Part shown: positions 24,661-36,936 of the stretch, piece after piece
Position numbering within the stretch: the stretch's first letter is position 1
How the letters are laid out: the number at the start of each line of letters is the position of its first letter
DNA from: Vitellaria paradoxa
Taxonomy: Eukaryota; Streptophyta; Magnoliopsida; Ericales; Sapotaceae
Direction of reading: 5' to 3'
NCBI GenBank assembly: GCA_019916065.1
Contig: CM034243.1
Span: 30,282,147 to 30,346,146 of the forward strand
DNA length: 64,000 nt
Translations under genes and position numbers: made by a program
The notes under the pieces: model-generated
What the model was told of the DNA's origin: nothing
Database searches by the model: none
Seen by the model: the letters and a program-made list of their open reading frames with translations, nothing else

Positions 24661-24688
24661 TCATCTATTGCCATTTTCAATGCATCAA

Positions 24689-24889
24689 TCAGAAATCTTT
24701 ACTAACCCTGGGCACGTGGTACACCTTCAACAGCACCTTAACCCTAACCCTCACCCCGATCTTCTCCGCAGCGGCGGCAGCCTTCTTCTTCTCCTCCTCC
24801 CCCTCCTCCTCCAACATCACCGCCACCGCACTCGATGGATAAGCTTCCACGAAGGCTGTGGAATCCGATGGCTCTCTTTGTTTCGACAT
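24689..24889 (-). pseudogene. Truncated ferredoxin-thioredoxin reductase subunit A copy
   Basis: The minus strand reads PSDSTAFVEAYPS, a Glu/Lys/Ala-rich stretch, then EKIGVRVRVKVLLKVYHVPR. This matches residues 61-114 of the intact FTRA at 45071-45592. The transit peptide region (residues 1-60) and the C-terminal 60 residues, which complete the SH3-like barrel, are missing. The homology ends abruptly inside GATGGC at about 24872 and resumes past an internal deletion near 24705. The surrounding block is also paralogous, so this is a deletion-damaged duplicate, not a retrocopy. Confidence 0.85.
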
Positions 24890-24904
24890 TATTCATTTAT
24901 TTCA

Positions 24905-25343
24905 GACTCTCTTTGTTTCGACGTAAATTATTTTTCAAAATTATGACTTATTTTTAATTACTTGGTTAGACATCTTTATGAAATATTTTGCTCAACTGTT
25001 CAAAATGACCTCCATTCGTCGAATCCCTAAGTTATTTTTGGTGAAAAATGGACTCCTCCACCTCTTTCTTTAGCTTCTCTTTCATATTTTTCTTATGAGA
25101 ATAATTTTAAGAGCATGTTTCAAACTAAACACCAAAAGACAAAAGTAAAGATAAATTTTTTTGCAAAACGTTTTATACAAAAAATATTATTCAATGTAAA
25201 ATAACTTTCACTGTAACCAACGGGACATCAATGTAAAATAGTTTAAAAAAATACTTTTACTCAGGTTTCAAAAAAATATTTTTTTAAAATATAAGTAAAA
25301 ATATTTTCGTGAAAATATGTTGTATTAAAATAGACCAGCTTAA
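24905..25343. repeat. Dispersed spacer repeat (copy 1)
   Basis: Pairs with 31.97-32.42 kb (CTCTCTTTG-TTTCGACGTAAATT, GGACTCCTCCAC, GACCAGCTTAATTA) and its end with the 134-bp tandem unit at 11.5-11.74 kb. Confidence 0.6.
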
Positions 25344-26315
25344 TTAGGGCCTAATATTATCATTTTTTAATTTATGTTTATGTGTTTGTATTTTTTATCT
25401 TTATTTTCTGTTCTCCTTTTTTCTAAAATGAAAATTGAAAATAAAATTTTGTTTATAATTACTAATTTTTTATTTTACTAAAGTATTTAATTTTATTATT
25501 TTTAAAAATTAGTTGAATTTAACAAAATATATTTCATATTAATTTAATTTAATTATTAAAAATCATATAATTCAACAAACATAATAATATATTAGATTAT
25601 AAAATTATATTATTTATTAAAAATAATTGAATAAAAAATATAATTATTAAATCATTTAATTCAATAAATAATAGATATACTAATTACAATTTAATTATAT
25701 TATTTATTAATATATATTTTGTAATACTTTAAATAATTTATTTATGATATTTAGTAAAAATAATTTAATAAAATATAATTAATATTAATTAAATTAATTA
25801 ATTCAATTTAATATTTTATTTTATTATTTATTAAATATAATTTAATAAGATATATTTTAATTAATATAAAATATTGTTCACATTAATTAAATTAAATTAA
25901 TTATTTTTTATTATTTGTTAAAATAATTTAATAAAATGCATTTCATATTAATTAAATTAATTGATTTAAATTAAATTAATTTATTTATTAAAAATGAATT
26001 AATAAAATATATTACATATTAATTTAGATAACTAAATTAATATTTATTTATTAAAAATAATTTTATTTTAATAAAATATTTGGATAAAATAATTAATTTT
26101 AATATGATATAATAAAAATGGACAAAATGTTAAAATTGACAAAATGTTTGTAATAAAAAAATAGAGTGAAAATACTTTTTTCTGTTTAAATTTTTATTTT
26201 TTTTAGAAACAAAAATATATAAACAAATTTAATAAATATGTTTTTGTTGCCAATCTACAAAATTTTGAAAAAAATAAATAGAAAAACAAAAAAAATACTA
26301 CCAAATGAGTAATAA
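25344..26315. mobile_element. Degenerate Harbinger-like element, related to the next one
   Basis: Starts GGGCCTAATATTATCATTTT right after CAGCTTAATTA and ends near ACTACCAAATGAGTAATAAA. The interior is an almost pure A/T mosaic of TTAATTAAATTAATT wording, shared with 26358-27399. The paralogous site at about 32415 lacks it. Confidence 0.5.
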
Positions 26316-26357
26316 ATCTATTCGGAGTTTCAAAAAGTTTTAGAACCAATTAATTAA

Positions 26358-27399
26358 GGGCCTGTTTGACAATGTTGTCGTTTTTGTGTTGTTGTTTTCT
26401 GTTACCGTTTTCTGTTTTTGATTTTCTGTTACCGTTTATTTTTTTTGAAATAAAAACTAAAACTGCGTTTAGAAATGTAAGTTTGTTTATAATAATTAAT
26501 TTTTTATTTTAGAAAATATTTAATTTTATTAGTTTTAAAAAATTAATAGAACTTAATAAAATATATTTTATATTAATTTAATTTAATTAATTAAATTAAT
26601 TAAATTAATAGAGTAAATTATTTATTAAAATCATTTAATTCAATAAATATAAAATATATTAAATTATATTATTTATTAAAAATAATTTAATAAAATATAT
26701 TTCATATTAAATAAATAATTAAATTAGATTAATTATTAAATTAAATTATTTATTTTTATATTAATTAAATTCATTTAATTATTTATTAAAATAATTTAAT
26801 AAAATATATTTTATATGAATTAAATTAATTAAATCATAAATAATTTAATTTAATTATGATATTTATTTAAAATAATTTAATAATTATTATTAAATTAAAT
26901 TAAAAATTAATGTAATTTAATTATTTATTATTAATTATTTTATATAAATTAATTTAATTATTAAATTAAATAAATTAGTTATGATATTTATTTTAGATAA
27001 TTTAGCAATAATTAATTATTAAATTAAATTAATTAATTTAGTTTTATTATTTATTAAAAATAATTTATATTAATTTATATAATTAATTTAATTTATTGAA
27101 TTTAATTATATTATTTATTAAAATAACTTATTTTAATAAAATATTTGAATAAAATAATTTATTTTTATATAATGTAACAAAAATAGACAAAGTTTTAAAA
27201 TTGACAAAATATCGGCAACAGAAATAAAAACCAGAGTGAAAACACATTTTTTCTATTTACGTTGTTCTATTTATGTTTTCTTTTTTTTGGAAACAAAAAA
27301 ACGTAAACAAGTTTATCAAATATGTTTCTGTTGCGAGTTTACAAAATTTTAAAAATATAAATCGAAAAATAGAAAATAGAAACGTTACCAAACGGAGCC
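26358..27399. mobile_element. PIF/Harbinger (Tourist)-like element, 1042 bp
   Basis: Begins GGGCCTGTTTGACAATGTT and ends AACGTTACCAAACGGAGCC (imperfect inverted ends), flanked by TAA at 26355-26357 and 27400-27402. The paralogous locus near 32456-32475 (AATTAACTAAGCAATTGA) has a single TAA and no insert, which confirms the borders. The core is almost pure A/T and has no coding potential. Confidence 0.85.
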
Positions 27400-27449
27400 T
27401 AAGCAACTGAACGTCTCAAATTCTGTTAGTTAGCTCACAAGCAGATGAA

Positions 27450-28210
27450 AAATATACTGTTTCTTTTTCACTGGACCATGCACCTAGCTTATTATGAAAA
27501 TGTAGTGTTTCCTCTCGTTATTTCTCGGTATTTTTATATTTTATTATTTGTTATGTAAATTATTTGAATCATCTAGCGTATTTCTAAAGTTTCAAGAAGC
27601 GAAGAGCTGTCTTCTCTCCATTTTCACATTGGTAAACCAACGTGCATTAACTGCCCAGAGAATTACAACTGTCTATCTATTTATCTATGTATATGCGTAA
27701 TCTGTGTGAATATTTTTTTATCTTAGTAATCAATAAAATTATTAAAAAGTAATAAAAGTGTCTCAAATAGTAAATAATATTTAAAAAGTATTAAACAAAA
27801 ATAAAAAAAAGTTACAAATTAGTTGGTAGTTAAAAGATATTTAAAATAAATAAAAAATAAATAGGTGAAATTATGTAATTATGTGAACGTTATGAAAAAA
27901 ATACTTTTTAATGCCATTGAAGTATAGGTAACTGTAGAAAATTAAAAGATATTATAAGGAAAAAAAAAAAAAAAAGAAGCCTTCACCAAACATTGGTATT
28001 TGTCCTATAATAGTATAATAGTATAGATCGATATACAAACAAGTCTATAGTAACAAACTATGGATGGTTGGTTTTTTATTTTTAATGTTAATATTGGCCA
28101 TTGGATGACTCAAATTAGATCTTGACCTTTTATTTTAATATATATAAAAAAAAGGAAGAAGAATATAAAAGGCCTTTAGATGAGAATGTAAAGTGACCAA
28201 AAAATTGAGT
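27450..28210. repeat. Spacer module M, copy 3
   Basis: Carries CACTGGACCATGCACC (about 27470), GAAGAGCTGTCTTCTCTCC (27600) and the CCATTGGATGACTCAAATTAG part (28090). Interrupted by AT-rich sequence. Confidence 0.5.
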
Positions 28211-28249
28211 GAGAGTTTTAGAGAAGGTTTTAGTTTAAAAAAGATCTCA

Positions 28250-29880
28250 GCCATTCATTAAAAAATAAAACTCAATATCATCATTTGGATTTTAGTTTGT
28301 AAGAGGGACATTTTTAAAATATGTTTATTATATAGATATAGTCAACCTTATCAATTTATATTTAAAATTAGAATTTAGAAAAAAATTCATACCCCAAGAC
28401 TAATTTTATTCAAATATCTGTAAAAAAAAAAAATAAAATGATAAATATAAAGAGTTCCATATTGGATTTGATAATAAATTATTAATGGGTTTTATAAGAA
28501 TAATTCAAATAAAAAATATTATTACTAATCATTTGTACTTTCTAAAATAAAACAAATATAGTCAATGTGACTAAATTAAATTTAAAATTAGAATTTAGAA
28601 AATAATTACTCCCGAACTTAATTAATATTCAGTATTTTTTTGTACATTTAGATTTTAAAAATATTAAAAGTCATTGTTATATGAAAAATAACCTTGTTAT
28701 TATTTAAGTTTTTTTTCTTTGTGTTTTTAATTTAACTCTATTTTTTATCTATATTTTTAATTTAGTTACTAATGCAATTGAAATATATAAATTTAACAAC
28801 TATATTAAATTTTTAAGCAAGTGGGTCCCATTTGAAACTGATCATAAGCAAGTGAATTCTTTTTCGAAACCCAAGAAAGTGGATCTTTTTTATAGAACTC
28901 ATGAGTTTTTTACATTTATTAAAATCATATACCACAATTCTAGTAATTTTATAGGTAAAAGAAAACGTAAAATTATAGTATTTTGGCGATATATAAAAAA
29001 AATAAAAGTTTTATGAAAGATTTCAATCATTTGTTGAAGAACAAAACTCAATCTAAACTTTTGAATTTTGGTCTGTGAGATGAACATTTTTGAAATGTGT
29101 TGTGTTTTATTAATAAAAAAAAATGACTCCCCCAAGACTAATTTTATTCAAATATTCGTGAAACAAAAAAAAATAGAGTGATGAAATAGAGTCCTACATT
29201 GGATTTGACAATAAATTTTTAATTAGTTTTATGAAAATAACTCAAATAAAAATATTATCATTATTATTACTAATATTACAATAATTATTATTAATCATAT
29301 GTACTTTATAAAATAAAACAACTATAGTTGATGTGATTAGTTTAAATTTAAAATTAGAATTTAGAAAAATAACTATTCTCAAGTCCAATTAATATTCAAT
29401 TTTTTTTTGTACTTATAAATTTTAAAAATACTAAAAGTTGTTAAATGATAAATAATCTTTTATTATTTAAGTTTTTTTATTTGTGTTTTTTAATTCAATT
29501 CTATTTTTTATCTGTATTTTTAATTTAGTTACTAATGTAATTAAAATATATAAATTTAATAACTATATTAAATTTTCAGTAAGTGGGGCCCCTTTTAAAA
29601 CTCATGAACAAGTGAATTCTTTTTTGGAACCCAAGAAAGTGAGTCATTTTTCAAAACTTATGAATTTTTTATATTTATTAAAATCATATACTACAATTCT
29701 AGTACTTTTGTTGATAAAAGAAAAAGTGAAGTTATAATGTTCTGGTAATATTGTGGAACAAAACTTATAAAAGTTTTGTGAAAGTTCTTTAGTCACTCGA
29801 CGAAAAATAAACTCAATCTCAACATTTAAATCTTAACTTGTGAGAAAGGCGTTTTAAAAACTGTCATGTTTTATTGTATA
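28250..29880. repeat. Tandem repeat, unit about 765 bp, just over two copies
   Basis: Landmarks recur about 765 bp apart: AAAACTCAAT near 28268, 29042 and (truncated) 29810; AAGCAAGTGAATTC / GAACAAGTGAATTC near 28849 and 29607; CCCAAGACTAATTTTATTC near 28394 and 29132. An inverted partial copy lies in the Helitron at 145-450. Reading frames are not conserved. Confidence 0.65.
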
Positions 29881-30900
29881 AAATATATAAATTCGGTTAT
29901 GTTTGATGCTAAATATTACTACATTGATGGGTGCATTGGACGCACTAACTAATAAATTTTTATATTGATTAGTGTCTGGTAATAGTTATCAGTAAAATCA
30001 TTTACATTCAAATAAAATTGAGTTATATATGGTCCAAATATAAATCTTTGTAAAAAATCCACTATAATAGCACATGGCTTTACACACAAAACCGCCTATT
30101 TTATTATTATTATTATTATTTTTTTGTTTTTTTATTTTGCCATGTGTTAATGAAGCAATGAAAACTGAATTAGTTATCATACCTAAATCCATTAATTTGG
30201 TACCATAGTCACACACACACGTGTATATATATTCATTTCCATGGGCATGCATGTGAGCAATCTGATCATTTTGAATCATAAGATTTAACCCTACCACTTT
30301 AATTGTTATTAAATATCATTTATGTGCATGTGAGGAATCGTTGGGTCATAAGATTTAATTCTACCATCTTAATTATTGTTGATTATCATTTACGTGCATG
30401 CGAGCAATCTGATCATTTTGAATCTTAAGAATTAAGATTTTGGGGATGATATGGTTTTGATGTCGGTTAAAATTGAAATTGTTAAATTAAAATTTAACAA
30501 TACATTTACATCTTTTTAAGATTAAAAATAAATTAATACATCTAAATTATTAAATTTTAATTTAACGATTCTCAACTTCGATGTCATTGAGATAACATCA
30601 AAACTGATGTCAACCTTTCCATTTTGTAAGATTTAACCCCACCACCTTAATTGTAGTTGACAATCACTTGTGTGTTTATTGATAACAGCAGGTCAAGGTA
30701 GTTGAGGTGTTGCTTAGTTTCAATTACATTGCTGTACCTGCATTAAATTAAATTCCATGGAACATAATTCACAGTGCACCATCCCACTGCAGTCTGCACA
30801 AGCCAAAAAATGTACTCAGTGGCAATGCAAGTTCTTCCAAAAAAAGAGCTGTGGTTTCTACACAGGGACCAAGCGTCCCTACAAAACGATGGTTGGGACA
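29880..30900. other. Intergenic spacer
   Basis: No gene. Contains an ATT repeat (30101-30120) and three repeats of a CATTTATGTGCATGTGAG-type phrase near 30245, 30317 and 30388. About 30.68-30.75 kb pairs with 10.67-10.74 kb. Confidence 0.4.
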
Positions 30901-30919
30901 CCAAATTGGCCTGTATTTT

Positions 30920-31860
30920 TATATTTTTCTTTTATTAACAAAATTTATTCAACTATTTTTAATTTTTAAATGTTATTTTATTCTATTTGTAAATAATTTG
31001 GTAATTTACGTAAATTAAAATTTAGAATTACAAAATTAAATGTAGTTAGAATGTAGTCACAAAATTTATTTATTTATTTATTTATTAGTACCAATTGAAC
31101 ACAATTATTTTATTTTAAATTAAGTTTATAATTAATTTATTCTAACAAATATAACAATTTTAAAAATATTTAAAATTATTGGATCAGGGTCGAAACTTTT
31201 TAACATTTAACCAAACTCTGACTTGAAGCCTTTGGGCACAGGCAGAGACGAAATTAAGGTTTCATAACAAAGGGTCAAAATATTTTCAGTGAAAATTTAA
31301 TTGTTAATAAAAAAACGTTAACCATTTATTTGAGATTTACTTGTACCGGAATCAAAAAATTTCTTTTGGTATTACGATTGCCGCTAGTAGCGTTCTTCAG
31401 TTTTGCTTTCTCGTTAGCAATTCAAAACTCAGGATCTTTTTTATTATTTTATTTTAAGAGAAATAGTTTATGGAGCGTGAGAAAGGGAAAAGTGAAGCAA
31501 GTGAGAGAAGATGGAAATGATGGGAAGATGGAGCGTAAAAGAGAGAATGTAAAAATGTGACATATGATAGTATGAGAGAGGGGTATCTTGGGAGAGGGGA
31601 CAGAGAGAGAGAGATTTGTATTGAAAAGTAGAAAAATAAATTTTTATATTTTATTAATTTTTTATACGGGTCCAATATAAAAAATTAAATTATTGAGAAT
31701 TTTTATTTGTGCAAGAAGGGGCATTGCAGCCATTGTTAATGAAGTATTTATCTTTAGTAAAAAAAATATAGTATATATAGATAAAAAAAATACTAAAATT
31801 AGAAAGGCCATGAACGCCCTTAACTTTACAATAACTTCCGTACGTAGCAAATTCAAATTC
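30920..31860. repeat. Spacer module G, copy 3
   Basis: About 940 bp paired with 8.31-9.25 kb over its length, with shared ACTTGAAGCCTTTGGGCA, ACGATTGCCGCTAGTAGC and GAGAGAGAGA tracts. No conserved frame. Confidence 0.6.
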
Positions 31861-31969
31861 TGTTTATTTTAATATAAGATGATTTCTGAAAAATTATATA
31901 TATTTTTTAAAATACAAGTACAAACTGTTTTCTATAAAATATTTTACATTATTCATTTGCTTCAAGCTC

Positions 31970-32460
31970 TCTTTGCTTTGATGTAAATTGTTTTTATTAA
32001 AATTATTTTACTCATTTTTAGCTATTTGGTAAGACATCTTTAGGTGGAATTTTTTTTTTTAAACAAAATACTTACTCAAATGTTCAAAAATAACTTCTTT
32101 TCGTTGAATCCAAAAGTTATTTTTGAAAAACAAAAATGGACTCCTCTACTTCGTTTGGCATCTCTTTTGTATTTTTTTTTTTTTAAAGGATAGTTTTAAA
32201 AACATGTTTCAAACCAAACAACAAAAAATAGGAGTAACTTACCCCCCTTCCAAAAAAAACAGGGGTAAAAATAAATTTGTTTACAAAATATTTGATACAA
32301 AAAATATTCTTCAATGTAAATGGAGTCTCGATGTAAAATATTTTTTAGAAAAATATTTTTACTCAGGCTTTAAAATATAAGAAAAAATATTTTGTATTGA
32401 AATAGACCAGCTTAATTAACAAACATATTCAAAGTTTAAAAATATGTTTTAAAACTAATT
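31970..32460. repeat. Dispersed spacer repeat (copy 2), carrying two empty insertion sites
   Basis: Pairs with 24.9-25.34 kb and, after the two Harbinger-like inserts there, continues as the sequence beyond 26315 and 27402. It therefore represents the pre-insertion state. Confidence 0.6.
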
Positions 32461-33280
32461 AACTAAGCAATTGAGGCTATATTTAGTACGTGAGAATCGA
32501 ATAGAATAAAATAGAATAAGAGATGGAATTGAAATAAGGGTAGGAACGTAATAAGGGTGCAAATTTAATGAAATGCTTGTTCCATTATTTTGTTTGGCTC
32601 CAAACATGAAAACATTGAGAATGAAATAGGCATTCAAATTTTCATAATTTGATTACATATTTTAAAAATAATAAAATAAAATGAAATATAATAAAAACTA
32701 CTAAAATTAATCTTTTAAAAACTATAAAAATAAATTTTATTTTCGAAGCGCAAATTTGATTAAAAACAGGTCGAAGGGTAAAACGGTCATTTTATAATTC
32801 AAATTTGAATTCTACCAAATTTTTCTTAAATATAAAAAAAAAAAAAATATGTCAATAAATATTTTTAGTTGTTAGGAATGCCTAAAATACAAATTTAACC
32901 TAAAAACGGGTTCAAGAGCAAATAGTCATTTTATAGTCTGAACTCAAATCGAACTAAAATTTATTTAGATGTCATTTAGTTTGTTTTTCTATCTTTTATT
33001 TTCTGTTTTTATTTTCCATTTTCTATTTTGAGTGCATTTGTCAGTTTGCGATTTTGAAAATAAAGAAAACAGTTAAAACGCATTTGATCACTTATATTTT
33101 CAAAATTAGTTTTAAAAAATAGAAAATGAGTTTACACATAAAATGAAAAAATAACAAAAAGTCGTTTTGAGCATTTTCAACCCAAAACAAAAAAATTCTC
33201 AAAACAAGAAAAACGTAGTATTTTCTGTTTCCTTGTGTTGGGATTTTTAAAACATAAAATACATAAAACTTAACAGAAAA
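32460..33280. mobile_element. MITE debris
   Basis: AT-rich, with a TGTCATTTAGTTTG-type end at about 32970 that resembles the complement of the right end of 35444-35779. Borders not resolved. Confidence 0.3.
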
Positions 33281-33289
33281 TGCTATTTG

Positions 33290-33700
33290 ATCCCTCATAT
33301 TCATTAACAAAATCAGCCGTTAAAACTTAACAGAAAATGTCAAAATAGTCAAAATTTTAGATATTTTTCCTTTTTGATTCCTCACTCGCACTTATTCGCT
33401 AGTTTTCTTTACAAAAGTTTCTGAAAATATTTTTATTTTTACTTACTTTTTACTTATTTTTGAAAATTTTTGTAAAGAAAACTAATGAATATGTGAGAGA
33501 TGGAAGCATAAAATAAGAAAAATATATAAAATTTTAACTATTTTGACATTTTTGTTAAGTTTTAATGGTTAATTTTATCGGAAGAGAGATTAACGTTAAT
33601 AATATTTTAAAATAAAAGAGATAAACATAATTTTAAAATATTGTAGATATAAATGTAATTACTTAAATGTTAAGAGAATATTGGTATAATTTATCCAATA
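33290..33700. repeat. Foldback repeat
   Basis: The left arm (GCCGTTAAAACTTAACAGAA, then TCAAAATAGTCAAAATTTTA) is mirrored on the right by AAATTTTAACTATTTTGACA and TTAAGTTTTAATGGTTAATT. Related single arms occur at 1.2-1.5 and 11.9-12.2 kb. Confidence 0.55.
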
Positions 33701-33889
33701 TTATTAGTTAGCTCGCAAGCAAATGAAATTCCAATGAATCGAAAGCTCATTTGAGATTATTTTGAGGACCCAACCAACACGAAGACATATAGCTGGCTAG
33801 CTGTAGTCCCATGGGCATGCATGCCATATGACGGAAGCCACCCCCATTTCTATGACGTATGCTATTCATTATTTTCTTACGTGGAAAGG

Positions 33890-35045
33890 CTATTATATGA
33901 AGACGTACGTACTGTTTCTTCTTCACTGGACCATGCACCAAGCTGTCTTTGTCTCTACGATTTCAATGAGTTGTTGAAAAGTGAAGAGCTGTCTTCTCTC
34001 TATCTTCACATGGGTCAACCAACCTGCATCAACTACGTACCCAGAGAATTACAACTGTCTATTTATAGCTCCCTTTAAAGCGATAAAAATAAGGGAAAAA
34101 TTAAATAGAACAAGATGAAACGTAATTTTGAGTAAATTTTAGTATTTAATATTCTTTTTAAATTATATTTTTTTAGAGATGAACAGTAGTAAATTATTAG
34201 AATGATTTTTTCAAATCCATTCTAACAGATTCAAAAAATCTCCAAAATATTCTGCACACCTAATACTTCTTCTCTCTCTCTCTAAATTACTTCTTTTAAA
34301 GATGAACAGTAATAAACCATTAGAATAGTTTTCCTAAATCCGTTCTGTTTTAACGGATTCAAAAAATTCTCAAACGTTCTGCACATCTAATAGTTTTTCT
34401 CCCTCTCTCTCGCTCTCTAAATCGTGTTTTTTGGAACTGAACAGTGATAAATCGTTAAAACAATTTTTCCAAATCGATTCTAACGGTTTCGTAAGCTCAT
34501 GCCACAATAGTACTCATTCAAAAGTTTTTGACTCAGGGACCAAAATTGTCAAAAAAAAAAAATTTCGCACTCAGTTAACCGGCTTTCGGGTTTTCTATTT
34601 ATTTTAGTGAAATACTAAACTTTTTTGAAATTAGTAAAAATAGGAATGCATAAAAGTATAATAGAGAATTTTAGTAATTTTTAAAAATTGTTGGAACTTT
34701 ATTTTGTTTTATATTATTTTTTAGCACACCAAATGGTACCTATATATATGTATATATATATGGACAAGTCTACAGTAACGAACTAAGTTTTTTTTTTCTC
34801 TGGGTATCATGCCAAACTTCTAATTGTGGCCATTGGATGACTTAAATAACATCTTGACCTTTCATTTTAATATATTAAAAAAAAGAAGAAGAAGAATAAA
34901 AAAGGGTTTTGATGAGAAAGAGAGAAGTTAATTAATTTTTGATCAAATAATGGCAAATATGGTCATAAATACTGGTAATTTTGATCACTTTCAATGGTAA
35001 GTTGGGGATATTGGTTGTTAACAGAGTGAGAAAAAGAAATATAAA
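33890..35045. repeat. Spacer module M, copy 4, split by an insertion
   Basis: The first part (CTTCACTGGACCATGCACC to GAGAATTACAACTGTCTATT) is 33.89-34.06 kb. The second part (CCATTGGATGACTTAAATAA to GATCACTTTCAATGGTAAGT) is 34.75-35.04 kb. The DNA between is a MITE-like insert. Confidence 0.55.
34100..34745. mobile_element. MITE-like insert with three internal repeats
   Basis: Three repeats, each with a GAACAGT start at 34181, 34304 and 34439 (spacing 123 and 135 bp), a TTAGAATGATTTTT-type stretch and a TTCTAACGG stretch. The family is shared, in opposite orientation, with 14.55-15.0 and 41996-42353. Confidence 0.45.
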
Positions 35046-35443
35046 TTCGGTAGTTGAGGTGTTGCTTAATTTCAACTAGTAATAGGAGTGTAAAGGAGCG
35101 GAGTATTTGTATTACTATTATCAAACCTTTTGTTTTTCACTTTCTAATATTGTTCCAAAACTGTTTTTTTTTTTTTTAATTAAAATCTCAAATCCATTCC
35201 GTTTTAAACTTGTCAAATTTGTCCCAAATTCACGAAATCCGATTGAGCACAATTGGTTAGATACATGGAATCCAAGTTGACAAACCCGTTAAATATCCTA
35301 TTTGAAATAAAAAATAAAAAATAATTAATAATATTTAATTACAAAATTTATATAAATACTTAAAAAAATCTTTATCTACAACAACTCACAAACAATACTA
35401 TAATCAGAAATTCATTACATAAATATAACTTCCGCAACTTTAA

Positions 35444-35779
35444 GGTGGCACTTGGTTTGTATTTTTATTTTTTTTTTCTGTTTTTATATTCTATTTTTGT
35501 TTTATGTATTTTATGATTTAAAAATCTAAAAATAAGAAAATAGAAAATACATTTGGTTTGATATTTTTTGTTTTCTGCGTTTTGAGATTTTCCTTATTTT
35601 AAGTTGAAAAAACTCAAAACGATTTTTTGTTATTTTGCATTTAAAGTGTATACTCATTTTCTATTTTTTTTAAATAGATTTTGAAAATACAGGTGATCAA
35701 ATGTATTTTGAACTATTTTCTTATTTTTAACAAACATAAAATGAAAGATAGGCTCAAAACAGGCATATTAAATGACACC
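35444..35779. mobile_element. Tourist-like MITE, 336 bp
   Basis: Starts GGTGGCACTTGGTTTG, ends TAAATGACACC, with TAA on both sides (35441-35443, 35780-35782). Relatives: 41446 to about 41760, 47611 to about 47920, and about 32970. Confidence 0.75.
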
Positions 35780-35959
35780 TAAGTTTTTGTACACAAATAA
35801 GATAAGTTAATATAATTATCTCAAACGTCCAAGAAATTTATCCCAAACAAATTAAACACGTATATATAAAATAAATAAAATGTGATCCAATTTACACTCC
35901 ACGTACAGATAGCCTCTTACAAATCCGCCAAAATCCACCTTATTATTATTATTATTATT

Positions 35960-36889
35960 TGTTGGGTAAAATCGTACTTTGACATATGAAGTGCCGAACA
36001 AGTATAGTCAAGGTACCACGTGGTCCAATGCCGAACATATTTAAGTGAGTCACATAGTCATTGACCGAGCACGTTGACACGTGACACGTGGCGTTCTGCC
36101 GAACAGATTATTGATGGCATGAAGGTTCCACGTGTGTGTTATACATGGACACGCGTCTTTGGGTTGATATTCCAAGGGATACCCTGATTCTCAGTATCTA
36201 TGGATAATGTGTTGCCACGTGGCAATAATCGAAGACCTCAATAGCCAATTTGTTCGGCCCATCAATTAGCAGCTAGTAAATGCTAGGTCTGGGACCCACA
36301 GCCTTAACGAGTGATCACAACTATAAATGTGCCATAGTTATGACTGAACCTAGTATTTATCTCTGAGGAAGTAACCAAGTCAGTTTATTTCGTTACGAGT
36401 AATTGATAGATTGACAGGTGGACAATTTGACAATCGAGTTCTGACTATATTGTCACGTTAACTACCAGAAGTATTGAATGTGCCACGTTAACTACCAAAA
36501 GTATTGAATGAAAGGTATGAGGTATTTAATGAAAGGCATGAGGCATTAAATGAGCGGTGAAAGGTATTTAAAGCGAGGAAGGAAAAGAGGGACACGGCAA
36601 CATGGGTGCAGTCAAATCACAGGTATTTTATTATTATTTACATTATTATAAATACAACATTTCACTTGACAATTATGGTAAGCTGACTTTTGCCAACTTA
36701 AGCTACTATTCATTTCTTCTAAAAAGCTTTCTTCCTTGAGCTACTTGCTGACTTAAGTATCAGTGGGTTTTCCGGCCAGAGACCTCCACTCCGGTCGTAA
36801 CCTTTATTCTGTCTTTGTTCGGCAGGTCGTTGATTGCATTTTCAGTTGGCGTGGTCAGCAGTTCCGGTAGTAAATTTTGCTACCAAACA
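35960..36889 (+). mobile_element. Solo LTR, 930 bp, at the promoter of JIP-like gene 3
   Basis: Inverted ends TGTTGGGTA and TACCAAACA (one mismatch) inside an ATT microsatellite. The flanks TTATT and TTCTT are a near-perfect 5-bp duplication. The interior has five CACGTG palindromes (36018, 36078, 36085, 36129, 36216), TATAAAT at 36322, TATAAATA at 36647 and a U5-like GC-richer tail. A 30-bp motif with ACGTTAACTACCA is repeated in tandem at about 36455-36510. No internal retrotransposon region is present. The tail wording (GCTGACTTAAGTATCAGTGG) resembles plant Gypsy-type LTRs as I recall them, so that part is inference. Confidence 0.8.
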
Positions 36890-36936
36890 TTCTTCTTATT
36901 ATTATGAGCCAACTAATCCTTTTTGAAAACCCCTAC

